This document shows, one piece after another, positions 6,656 through 13,538 of a DNA stretch of 18,748 nt (position 1 is the first letter of the stretch; every line of letters starts with the position of its first letter). The notes under the pieces were generated by a model. That model was given only the letters and a program-made list of their open reading frames with translations. It was not told the DNA's origin and did not search any database. Location of the stretch: positions 1 through 18,748 of the forward strand of contig DFBC01000025.1 in the NCBI GenBank assembly GCA_002367235.1, written 5' to 3'. This stretch comes from Cellvibrionales bacterium UBA3090. Its GTDB lineage: Bacteria; Pseudomonadota; Gammaproteobacteria; Pseudomonadales; Porticoccaceae. The translations under genes and the position numbers were made by a program.

Positions 6656-7477
6656 TTACATGCCTTTTCTAAGATCAGCTATCACCGATTTGGTTTCGGG
6701 CCTCACGCCTCTCCACAGGAAAAATGATTCCGCAGCCTGCTCGACCAGCATACCCAAACCATCGGACACCTCCCTAGCACCATGCTGCAGAGCCCACGTC
6801 ATAAATACGGTGGGCTTTGATCCATACATCATGTCATAGCAATTTGCACTTTCAGTCAGCAGGTCATTGGGGAGCGGCGGGAGCTCGCCAGACAAGCTAG
6901 CACTCGTGCCATTAATCACCAGATCAAACTGCTGTCCGGGCAACATGTCAAAACCACAACCCAGTAAATAACCCATTTCGGAAAAGCCCTTGGATAGGCT
7001 CAACGCCTTATCAATCGTACGGTTGGCTATCACTACATGCTGGGGTAATAGTTCGAGAAGCGGCTCCAGCACACCACGAACAGCCCCGCCAGCTCCCAGC
7101 ACTAAAACTTTCTTGCCTTTGATTTGCCAGCCGAGATTATCCACCATGTCGCGAACCATGCCGACACCGTCCGTAGTATCACCCAGCACCGTCCCATCGT
7201 CTTGCAAAATCAAGGTATTTACTGCGCCAGCATGGCGCGCCCTAGCAGTCAGACGGGCAGCGTACCCATAGGCGTCTTGCTTAAAAGGCACGGTGATATT
7301 TAACCCCTTACCGCCCGCGGCAAAAAAAGCATCTGCCGCCACACTAAAATCATGCACATCAACCTGTTGTTTTTGGTAACAGATATCTTCACCGGTTGCT
7401 GCAGCAAATGCGGCGTGAATAGCCGGGGATTTACTGTGTTCTATGGGGTTGCCAAAAACGGCATAATTACTGGACAT
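6656..7477 (-). CDS. aroE: Shikimate dehydrogenase
   Basis: A 273-residue cytoplasmic enzyme that reduces 3-dehydroshikimate to shikimate with NADPH in the aromatic amino acid pathway. The substrate-binding motif NPIEHSKSP is at 10-18. KGLNITVPFK contains catalytic Lys66, and TTDG contains catalytic Asp103. The Rossmann glycine motif GAGGAVRG is at 128-135, and NRT (152-154) is the NADP-binding signature typical of AroE rather than YdiB. The length fits E. coli AroE (272). The start is fixed by the conserved SSNYAVFGNP opening, although the ribosome site is weak. The gene lies 82 bases downstream of hemF on the same strand, in the hemF-aroE order seen in Pseudomonas and Vibrio. Two small adjacent hairpins lie in that gap. 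Confidence 0.97.
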   Translation of the reverse strand: MSSNYAVFGNPIEHSKSPAIHAAFAAATGEDICYQKQQVDVHDFSVAADAFFAAGGKGLNITVPFKQDAYGYAARLTARARHAGAVNTLILQDDGTVLGDTTDGVGMVRDMVDNLGWQIKGKKVLVLGAGGAVRGVLEPLLELLPQHVVIANRTIDKALSLSKGFSEMGYLLGCGFDMLPGQQFDLVINGTSASLSGELPPLPNDLLTESANCYDMMYGSKPTVFMTWALQHGAREVSDGLGMLVEQAAESFFLWRGVRPETKSVIADLRKGM

Positions 7478-7559
7478 AGAGACATACCATTATTTATCGT
7501 GGCTCTCACCACTTGGCGATTAGGCCAATGTTAGAATTTCAAGCTTATTAAAATCCCTG

Positions 7560-8462
7560 CTACACCCAAGTGCGTGGCTGGAGATAAATATTATATAAGT
7601 CTGCTTCCGCTGAGCCTTCCTCTGGCTGCCAATCATACTCCCACCGAACCAGTGGTGGCAGCGACATCAAGATAGACTCCGTGCGACCACCGGTCTGTAA
7701 TCCAAACAAAGTACCCCGGTCATAGACCAGGTTAAATTCCACATAACGGCCCCGGCGATACAACTGAAACCGTCTTTCCCGTTCACTCCAGGACATCGTT
7801 TTCCTACGTTCCACTATCGGCAAATACGCTTCTACATAGCTATCACCCACGGAGCGCATAAGCCCGAAACTCTGCTCAAAACCCGGTTGGTTATAATCGT
7901 CGAAAAAAAGGCCGCCCACACCCCGCGGCTCATTCCGATGCTTCAGAAAGAAGTACTCATCACACCATTGCTTCAACCTAGGGTACACTTCTTCACCGAA
8001 GGGGTCGCAGGCCAACTTGGCTGTTTGGTGCCAATGCTGGCAGTCTTCAATATTCCCGTAGTAGGGCGTCAAATCATAACCACCGCCGAACCACCACACA
8101 GGTTCTTCACCCGGTTTTTCTGCAATAAAAAATCGTACGTTGGCATGGGAGGTGGGGATATACGGGTTTTCAGGATGCATCACCAACGACACCCCCATGG
8201 CTTCAAAAGAACGTCCAGCTAATTCTGGCCTCGCCGCGGTAGCAGACGGTGGTAACTGAGTGCCATGAACATGGGAGAAATTAACACCCCCTTTCTCAAA
8301 TATGCCACCCTCTGTGATGACTCTGCTGCGACCACCACCCCCTTCTTCGCGAGTCCAACTATCCTCCTTAAACGAAGCCTGTCCATCTTCAGCCTGCAGG
8401 GCATTACAAATTCGATCCTGTAAATCCAGAAGATAGGCCTTAACCGCTGTTTTGTCTGTCAT
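7560..8462 (-). CDS. hemF: Oxygen-dependent coproporphyrinogen III oxidase
   Basis: A 300-residue enzyme that decarboxylates coproporphyrinogen III to protoporphyrinogen IX using O2, a late step of heme synthesis. Conserved signatures are GGGGRSRV near the N-terminus, WWFGGGYDLTPYYG in the middle, RGVGGLFFDDY, and the C-terminal run from RRGRYVEFNLVYDRG to GRTESILMSLPP and VRWEYDW. The open frame extends six codons upstream to a TTG, but the ATG at 8462 gives MTDKTAVK and a length equal to E. coli HemF (299). AGGGG lies 8 bases upstream of this ATG. It follows tsaC by 64 bases and precedes aroE. An oxygen-dependent enzyme fits with the aerobic cytochrome oxidase operon in the same window. Confidence 0.97.
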   Translation of the reverse strand: MTDKTAVKAYLLDLQDRICNALQAEDGQASFKEDSWTREEGGGGRSRVITEGGIFEKGGVNFSHVHGTQLPPSATAARPELAGRSFEAMGVSLVMHPENPYIPTSHANVRFFIAEKPGEEPVWWFGGGYDLTPYYGNIEDCQHWHQTAKLACDPFGEEVYPRLKQWCDEYFFLKHRNEPRGVGGLFFDDYNQPGFEQSFGLMRSVGDSYVEAYLPIVERRKTMSWSERERRFQLYRRGRYVEFNLVYDRGTLFGLQTGGRTESILMSLPPLVRWEYDWQPEEGSAEADLYNIYLQPRTWV

Positions 8463-8526
8463 GCTCTTAACCCCTAACAAAAGGTTATTGAAGAAAAGCC
8501 AAGGGAACCCGCCTGGCGAACTAGCT

Positions 8527-9093
8527 TTAACGTAAAACCTGACCGGTTATTAAGTGCTTAATAGGGGTTGGCTTATCATGCCGGCCCAATGAACCCGGCA
8601 CCAAATAATCGAGCTGGGCACGAAAGTATAAGTTTACTTTCAATGGGGTTTTGGCTGGCGGGAAACCATGGGGGTTTGCTGATGTTGACACCAGTGGTCC
8701 ACCAAATGCTCGGCAAAGAGATGCCGCAACTGGGTGATCTGTTACTCTAAGTGCCAAGGTATCACGCCCACCGGTAATCCACGGGGGCGCCACACCATTG
8801 CTGGGAATCAACCATGTTTGAGGACCCGGCCAGGTTTCTTTTAATACCGCCAGCTGTTTCAACGACAGCCCCGATAGAAAAGGGTGGAACTGCTGAATAT
8901 CAGCCGCAATTAAAATTAAGCCCATTCCACGCCGACGACGCTTCATAGCCAGAATTCGCTCCACGGCTGGTTCTGAAAAAGGATCACAGCCCAGCCCCCA
9001 AACCGCCTCCGTGGGATATGCCACAACGCCACTCCGGTTAAGAACCGCAGTGGCTTGTAGCCTAGAAAGCAGGCTCTGGTTACCGGGAATCAT
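8527..9093 (-). CDS. tsaC: Threonylcarbamoyl-AMP synthase TsaC (YrdC/RimN)
   Basis: A 188-residue YrdC-domain protein that makes L-threonylcarbamoyl-AMP from threonine, bicarbonate and ATP for the tRNA modification t6A37. Visible motifs are YPTEAVWGLGCDP (26-38), the basic KRRRR stretch at 51, WPGPQT (88-93), LRVTDHP (115-121), STSANPHG (136-143) and the C-terminal PTPIKHLITG. The lack of a Sua5 C-terminal domain and the length (E. coli TsaC has 190 residues) mark it as TsaC rather than TsaC2/Sua5. An AGGGA ribosome site lies 8 bases before the ATG. Only 13 bases separate it from the purE stop, so the two are cotranscribed, and hemF follows. The tsaC-hemF-aroE order is conserved in gammaproteobacteria. 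Confidence 0.96.
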   Translation of the reverse strand: MIPGNQSLLSRLQATAVLNRSGVVAYPTEAVWGLGCDPFSEPAVERILAMKRRRRGMGLILIAADIQQFHPFLSGLSLKQLAVLKETWPGPQTWLIPSNGVAPPWITGGRDTLALRVTDHPVAASLCRAFGGPLVSTSANPHGFPPAKTPLKVNLYFRAQLDYLVPGSLGRHDKPTPIKHLITGQVLR

Positions 9094-9106
9094 AACGGTC
9101 CCTTTA

Positions 9107-9613
9107 TCAACCGTTATTCAGCTTCTCTTGTAAAGCTGCGTCTTTTTCAATGATAGCCTGTGCATTGGCTGCCCGCTCATCAACCAGCTTTTGATGCAGC
9201 TCAGTATCCGAGACCGCTATAATCTGGGCTGCAAGATAAGCGGCATTCTTGGCACCAGCTTTACCAATAGCTACGGTCGCCACAGGAATACCGCCGGGCA
9301 TTTGCACGGTAGAAAGCAGGGCGTCCAAACCATCCATTGAGGCATTGATTGGCACGCCAATAACTGGCCTTAACGTATTGGCTGAGACTGCACCCGCTAA
9401 ATGCGCCGCCATACCTGCAGCGCAGATAAATGCCGCACAACCACGGACATCCGCATCTTTAACAAAACTGTGTGTAGCTTCCGGCGTACGATGTGCAGAG
9501 GAAATTTTAACCTCAAAGGAAACATCAAATTTCCTTAAAATCTCAAAGCACGACTCCATCACCGGAAGATCAGAATCAGAACCCATTAGGATCGCAATAA
9601 AGGGTTTGCTCAT
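9107..9613 (-). CDS. purE: N5-carboxyaminoimidazole ribonucleotide mutase
   Basis: A 168-residue class I PurE that converts N5-CAIR to CAIR in purine synthesis. Key motifs are the phosphate-binding MGSDSD (10-15), SAHRTP with catalytic His41, CAAGMAAHLAG (64-74) and STVQMPGGIPVATV. The frame is open 41 codons further up, overlapping the end of dprA. The ATG at 9613 is chosen because it starts the canonical MSKPFIAILMGSDSD and has a perfect GGGGGAG ribosome site 5 bases upstream. Class I enzymes normally act with PurK, which makes N5-CAIR. No purK adjoins it here, although purE and purK are paired in many gammaproteobacteria. It lies 73 bases after dprA and 13 before tsaC. Confidence 0.97.
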   Translation of the reverse strand: MSKPFIAILMGSDSDLPVMESCFEILRKFDVSFEVKISSAHRTPEATHSFVKDADVRGCAAFICAAGMAAHLAGAVSANTLRPVIGVPINASMDGLDALLSTVQMPGGIPVATVAIGKAGAKNAAYLAAQIIAVSDTELHQKLVDERAANAQAIIEKDAALQEKLNNG

Positions 9614-9618
9614 TTGTA

Positions 9619-9625
9619 CTCCCCC
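9619..9625 (-). promoter_or_regulatory. Strong Shine-Dalgarno site that fixes the purE start
   Basis: GGGGGAG on the minus strand lies five bases before the ATG at 9611-9613. It decides in favour of the 168-residue form over the longer open frame, which has no comparable site. Confidence 0.8.
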
Positions 9626-9686
9626 AGAAAAACACGGCAGGCTACCCGAATAGTCCATGTATAGCAAATAAGTGTTTAACTGCCCG

Positions 9687-10784
9687 TTATGACAATCGGT
9701 GATATCGCCCATTACTAGATGCAACCAAGCCTTCAAGCTCCAACGACATTAGCTGGCGGTTAAGCGAAGAGATCGACAATTCTGTTCGTTCAACCAAGGT
9801 ATCTATATCCACGGGATCAAAACCCATGGCATCAAGGAGCAATCCATTTTCTTCCTTGACAACCGCGCCAGAGCAACCGGATTGTTCCTCTATATAAGCA
9901 AGCATTCCACCCAATTGATCAACAATATCCTGAGCCGACTCGACCAAGGTCGCCCCCTGCTTCAATAACAGGTGCGCACCCTTGCTAAGCGCATTGTGAA
10001 TAGAACCGGGGACAGCAAAGACCTCTCGACCCTGCGCCATCGCACATCTGGCCGTTATCAGTGACCCGCTCCTGATAGCGGCCTCGACCACCATCGTGCC
10101 TAGACTAAGCCCACTGATCAAACGATTACGACGAGGGAAATTGGCTGGTAACGGCGGTGTACCGGGAAGAAACTCACTGACAATAGCGCCGCCATTATCA
10201 AGTATTTGCTGATACAGCTCGCGGTGCTGCCGCGGATAAATCACATCCAGCCCAGTGCCCACTACTGCTATGGTTTTCCCTGTTTTTAACGCACCGGCGT
10301 GAGCAGCACCATCAATCCCCAATGCCATACCACTGGTAATAACAAAACCGCTGCTTGCCAGGGTATGAGCAAACTCTGAAGCCGTGCTGCAACCAGAAGC
10401 CGTTGCATTACGACTGCCAACAATCGCCACCTGAGGAAAAGACAGCAGTTCGACATTACCCCGAATGAATAACAGTACCGGTGGTGTATCAATTTCTTTT
10501 AGCTGCGGAGGGAACAGAGGGTCAGCAATGCTCAGGCAGTGGACTTTGTTATCCCGGCACCAGCACAAAATGCTTTCAGCTTGCGCCTCAAGAGTTGCTT
10601 TCTGCCGATGCAAACAACCAAGGCTTATATGGGCTTTTTCTGACAGCGACTCCGGCCACGGCCCCACTTCTACTGAAAACACCTCAGCGAGTGAGCCAAA
10701 AGCTTGATAGAGCCTTCCTATATCTGCTGTTGAAATACCTTTATGGAAACGCAGCATCAATGCTGCCCGGGACTCCTTGTCCAC
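9687..10784 (-). CDS. dprA: DNA processing protein DprA (Smf)
   Basis: A 365-residue protein that binds incoming single-stranded DNA and loads RecA during natural transformation; it is also widespread in bacteria not known to be competent. A SAM/HhH-like N-terminal region (about 1-90) precedes the Rossmann-like core. The core has IVGSRNAT (121-128), SGMALGIDGAAH (151-162), GTGLDVIYP (176-184), FPRRNRLISGLS (206-217), EAAIRSGSLITA and GREVFAVPGSI (252-262). The C-terminal 60 residues form a winged-helix domain (DML1-like). The start is a GTG, with AGGGAG seven bases upstream. A strong terminator at 10818-10845 separates it from the LysM gene, so it probably has its own promoter in the short gap. 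It heads the dprA-purE-tsaC-hemF-aroE run. Confidence 0.96.
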   Translation of the reverse strand: MDKESRAALMLRFHKGISTADIGRLYQAFGSLAEVFSVEVGPWPESLSEKAHISLGCLHRQKATLEAQAESILCWCRDNKVHCLSIADPLFPPQLKEIDTPPVLLFIRGNVELLSFPQVAIVGSRNATASGCSTASEFAHTLASSGFVITSGMALGIDGAAHAGALKTGKTIAVVGTGLDVIYPRQHRELYQQILDNGGAIVSEFLPGTPPLPANFPRRNRLISGLSLGTMVVEAAIRSGSLITARCAMAQGREVFAVPGSIHNALSKGAHLLLKQGATLVESAQDIVDQLGGMLAYIEEQSGCSGAVVKEENGLLLDAMGFDPVDIDTLVERTELSISSLNRQLMSLELEGLVASSNGRYHRLS

Positions 10785-10791
10785 CGTATTA

Positions 10792-10797
10792 CTCCCT
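10792..10797 (-). promoter_or_regulatory. Shine-Dalgarno site supporting the GTG start of dprA
   Basis: AGGGAG on the minus strand is seven bases before the GTG at 10782-10784. No nearby in-frame ATG has a comparable site. Confidence 0.65.
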
Positions 10798-10817
10798 GTG
10801 TTCCTTCACATAATTTA

Positions 10818-10845
10818 AAAAACGCCGACCATGGTCGGCGTTTTT
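10818..10845. terminator. Perfectly palindromic rho-independent terminator between the LysM gene and dprA
   Basis: The 28 bases are a perfect palindrome: AAAAACGCCGACCA followed by its exact reverse complement. The hairpin has the GC-rich stem CGCCGAC/GTCGGCG with a CATG loop and is flanked by A-runs and T-runs, so it can stop transcription in either direction. It lies 13 bases after the LysM stop on the minus strand and 33 bases before dprA. It therefore ends the LysM transcript. Confidence 0.88.
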
Positions 10846-10858
10846 CACCTCGATAACA

Positions 10859-11875
10859 TCAAGGGTTTTTTAAGATGTCGTTCACTGCAAGTGGTCGCTC
10901 AGCGTTTAGCACCAGACCATAACTCATTTTTTCAAAGGTTCGGAAGATCATCAGCAAACCAGCCCGCTCGTGAGGTAAGGTAATTTTCTCCTTGGCAACT
11001 TTGTCTGTAATAGTTTCGCCTCGCTTGAAAATTGCCAACACATTGCCCTCTGCAAGGCCTTCTCGCTCACCGCGGTTAATCGCGACCACATCCAGATGCC
11101 CGACCTGAGAGACGCCACCTTCAACCGCCATAATCACACCCTCAACTTCACTTTCAGGCGCACTGGGATAGAACGTCGACTCAAGCCGGCGCTCTTCATG
11201 TGGAAATAAGCGCTCACCAACTCTGACTTCTTCAATAGTTCGGGACGCCAACAATGTGCCGATATCACCCTCAACCGTCTTGAGTTTTGCAGAACCCACA
11301 TCCTGTGCCCGAATCCCCAATAACTCATCTGTTTCAGGATCTACGTAAGGCTTACCAATGCGATACAAACCGTATGCCGGGGTTTCGTCAAATTGCCCTC
11401 GAGCATAAAAATTGTCTCCAGAGCCTGAAAGCAAACGCTTTTCATAACCGGCTACCACATAGGGCGCACCATCAATTTCTTCCTGAGTCACCAAACGATT
11501 TCGTGACAGGAAGTTGTTGATAATATCCAGCGGGAGTGCCGGTATTGCATCCGCATGTGGCAAGACTTTAACTTCCGGTGAAAGTTTAATATCTCGGCCA
11601 CGTTGCAACGTCAACCTTGGGCGTCCATCGATATAAACCAACGAAATAATATCGCCAGGATAAATCAAATGAGGGTTTCTGATTTGCGGATTTACATACC
11701 AGATTTCGGGCCAAAGCCAGGGGTCTCTTAGAAAAAATTCAGAAATGTCCCAAAGGGTATCTCCTTTTTTAACCGTATATTTATCCGGAACATCTTCATT
11801 AAACGGGGGTTCTGCTGCTATCGCTAACATTGTAAAGGTGCAAGCAGCTACTATTCCCAACAAGGCTTTTTTCAT
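10859..11875 (-). CDS. Exported LysM-domain protein of unknown function
   Basis: A 338-residue protein with a signal peptide (MKKALLGIVAACTFTMLAIA, cleavage near residue 21). One LysM domain lies at about 33-82 (YTVKKGDTLWDISEFFLRDP through NPHLIYPGDIISL), which in this family binds peptidoglycan. The WLWPEIWYVNPQI segment inside the domain is typical of the LysM proteins encoded next to dprA in Pseudomonas and Vibrio. The remaining 250 residues are beta-rich and soluble, with no catalytic motif I recognise, and end in a conserved-looking region (GLLMIFRTFEKMSYGLVL). It is probably periplasmic and cell-wall associated. AGGA lies about 9 bases before the ATG. It is divergent from def and is ended by its own terminator, so it forms a single-gene transcript. 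Confidence 0.9.
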   Translation of the reverse strand: MKKALLGIVAACTFTMLAIAAEPPFNEDVPDKYTVKKGDTLWDISEFFLRDPWLWPEIWYVNPQIRNPHLIYPGDIISLVYIDGRPRLTLQRGRDIKLSPEVKVLPHADAIPALPLDIINNFLSRNRLVTQEEIDGAPYVVAGYEKRLLSGSGDNFYARGQFDETPAYGLYRIGKPYVDPETDELLGIRAQDVGSAKLKTVEGDIGTLLASRTIEEVRVGERLFPHEERRLESTFYPSAPESEVEGVIMAVEGGVSQVGHLDVVAINRGEREGLAEGNVLAIFKRGETITDKVAKEKITLPHERAGLLMIFRTFEKMSYGLVLNAERPLAVNDILKNP

Positions 11876-12019
11876 TTTTCGCGTCCTGTGTGCTGTATCC
11901 CGATTCTGTGTATACTTCCAACCCCGAGGTATTCCCTAGGTATTAGCACCTAAAACCTCTCCATTAACCCTATGTTAGCAGTGGTCTGCGCCACATTGCT
12001 AGAAACTCGTCACAAACAA
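11876..12019. promoter_or_regulatory. Divergent region of the LysM gene and def, with paired AGGT/ACCT elements
   Basis: 144 bases hold the promoters of two divergent transcripts. AGGTATT occurs twice, at 11927-11933 and 11938-11944, exactly 11 bases apart. Facing it, ACCTA (11948-11952) and ACCTC (11955-11959) make a nested dyad: GAGGT pairs with ACCTC, and TAGGT with ACCTA. For the LysM direction, TTGGAA and GATACA on the minus strand, 16 bases apart, are a possible promoter. The def ribosome site is weak. The open frame of def extends back to an ATG at 11972, which I consider upstream sequence. Confidence 0.4.
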
Positions 12020-12526
12020 ATGGCAATACTAAATATACTTGAATTTCCAGACTCCCGCCTTCGCACCATAGCAAAACCTGTTCTTCAGGTGGATGACAGC
12101 ATTCGCAAACTGGTGGACGACATGCTGGAAACAATGTATCAAGCGCCCGGCATTGGTCTCGCCGCCACCCAGGTAGATGTACACCTGCGCGTTGTGGTTA
12201 TGGATTTATCCGAAGAGGGTAACGATCCTATGGTATTGATCAACCCTGAAGTTGAAGTTCTCGATGGTGACACTTGTCCCAACCAAGAAGGCTGTTTATC
12301 GGTACCTGGTTTTTATGAAACGGTTGAGCGCCCTGCACACATTCGCCTAAAAGCACTGGACAAATACGGTGCTCCATTTGAAATCGAGCCAGAAAATTTA
12401 ATGGCTGTCTGCATCCAACATGAACTTGATCACCTCAACGGGAAACTGTTTGTAGACTACCTGTCTGCCTTTAAACGAGAGCGCATCAAGAAAAAACTGG
12501 AAAAACTTCACCGCCGCCAAAACTAA
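12020..12526 (+). CDS. def: Peptide deformylase
   Basis: A 168-residue metalloenzyme (Fe2+ in vivo) that removes the formyl group from the N-terminus of new proteins. All three family motifs are present: GIGLAATQ (44-51), EGCLSVP (90-96) with metal ligand Cys92, and HELDH (134-138) with metal ligands His134 and His138 and catalytic Glu135. The length equals E. coli Def (169). The frame opens at 11972, but the ATG at 12020 gives the family-typical MAILNILEFPDSRLR; the extra 16 residues would be unusual. The Shine-Dalgarno signal is poor for both. fmt begins 22 bases downstream, so the deformylase and the formyltransferase that makes its substrate group are cotranscribed. Confidence 0.96.
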   Translation: MAILNILEFPDSRLRTIAKPVLQVDDSIRKLVDDMLETMYQAPGIGLAATQVDVHLRVVVMDLSEEGNDPMVLINPEVEVLDGDTCPNQEGCLSVPGFYETVERPAHIRLKALDKYGAPFEIEPENLMAVCIQHELDHLNGKLFVDYLSAFKRERIKKKLEKLHRRQN

Positions 12527-12535
12527 CCTGTTTAT

Positions 12536-12540
12536 AAGGA
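12536..12540 (+). promoter_or_regulatory. Shine-Dalgarno site supporting the TTG start of fmt
   Basis: AAGGA lies eight bases before TTG 12549-12551. With the conserved RIVFAGTPEFA immediately after, it supports TTG as the initiation codon. Confidence 0.6.
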
Positions 12541-12548
12541 ATACCACA

Positions 12549-13538
12549 TTGCGCATTGTCTTTGCCGGCACTCCCGAATTCGCAGCCCTTCATCTGCAAG
12601 CCCTGTTATCTAATGGCCACCATGAGATAGTAGCCGTTTACACTCAACCGGATCGCCCGGCTGGCCGCGGCAAAAAACTGACCGCCAGCCCCGTTAAATC
12701 TCTGGCACAAACCCATGGGTTGCCCGTTCTTCAACCCCGTAGCCTAAAAGATGTGGCGCAACAAAAAATACTCCTGGACCTGAATGCCGACATTATGGTG
12801 GTCGTGGCCTATGGGCTGTTATTACCAAAAACCATCCTCGAAACGCCAAAACTGGGCTGTATCAATGTGCACGGGTCTCTTTTACCGCGATGGCGCGGAG
12901 CCGCCCCCATTCAACGAGCAATTGAGGCGGGCGATAAAGAAACCGGTGTCACGATTATGCAAATGAATGAAGGGTTGGATACGGGAGAGATGCTGCTTAA
13001 AGCTCACTGCCCAATTACCGAGCAAGATACCGCCGGCTCTCTTCACGACAAACTCGCCAAGATCGGCCCTCCGGCATTACTTAAAACTCTGCTGGCATTG
13101 GAAGAGGGCACGGCAGTGGCTGAAAAGCAAGATGACGAACAAAGCAACTATGCCCCGAAAATCAGCAAGGATGAAGCCCTGCTGGATTGGAACCAACCGG
13201 CCCAGAGTCTTGCTCTAAAAGTCCGGGCATTTAATCCATTCCCAGTAACTTACACCACCTTTGGGGAAGCTGGTATGGCGCAAGCTGAACGTCTTCGTAT
13301 TTGGCGCGCTGAAGTTGGCCCCGGTTCCAAGGAGGTCTTACCAGGCACCATTCTGGAAGCTGACAACCATGGTATCTGTATTAATACAGCTGATGGCGGC
13401 TTGGTAGTTACCGAACTTCAGCTTCCGGGCAAAAAACGCCTTCCCGTGGTAGAACTGCTCAAGTCACGCTCCGAACTGTTTACTCCCGGCACACTACTTG
13501 GACAACAGCTAACTACGCAGAGGGCAAAGAGCCAGTGA
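12549..13538 (+). CDS. fmt: Methionyl-tRNA formyltransferase
   Basis: A 329-residue enzyme that formylates initiator Met-tRNA using 10-formyltetrahydrofolate. The N-terminal Rossmann domain starts with RIVFAGTPEFA. Catalytic residues N106, H108 (NVHGSLLPRWRGAAPIQ) and D144 (EGLDTG) occupy the same positions as in E. coli Fmt. The C-terminal OB-fold domain, which contacts the tRNA, begins after about residue 205. The start codon is TTG, with AAGGA eight bases upstream; no in-frame ATG fits the family N-terminus. It follows def by 22 bases, and its TGA overlaps the rsmB GTG by GTGA, implying translational coupling. Confidence 0.97.
   Translation: MRIVFAGTPEFAALHLQALLSNGHHEIVAVYTQPDRPAGRGKKLTASPVKSLAQTHGLPVLQPRSLKDVAQQKILLDLNADIMVVVAYGLLLPKTILETPKLGCINVHGSLLPRWRGAAPIQRAIEAGDKETGVTIMQMNEGLDTGEMLLKAHCPITEQDTAGSLHDKLAKIGPPALLKTLLALEEGTAVAEKQDDEQSNYAPKISKDEALLDWNQPAQSLALKVRAFNPFPVTYTTFGEAGMAQAERLRIWRAEVGPGSKEVLPGTILEADNHGICINTADGGLVVTELQLPGKKRLPVVELLKSRSELFTPGTLLGQQLTTQRAKSQ

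Noticed and set aside
8463..8480. Six-codon extension of hemF from TTG
   Set aside because: The ATG at 8462 is better placed behind AGGGG and gives the standard length.
8463..8526. Possible terminator in the tsaC-hemF gap (GCCA/TGGC arms around GGG...CCC)
   Set aside because: The pairing is short and interrupted, and the gene order suggests continuous transcription.
9614..9736. 41-codon N-terminal extension of purE overlapping the dprA 3' end
   Set aside because: The canonical PurE start MSKPFIAILMGSDSD at 9613 has a perfect ribosome site; the extension has none.
11972..12019. 16-residue extension of peptide deformylase
   Set aside because: The family starts at MAxLxIL, which is the ATG at 12020, and the length then equals E. 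coli Def.
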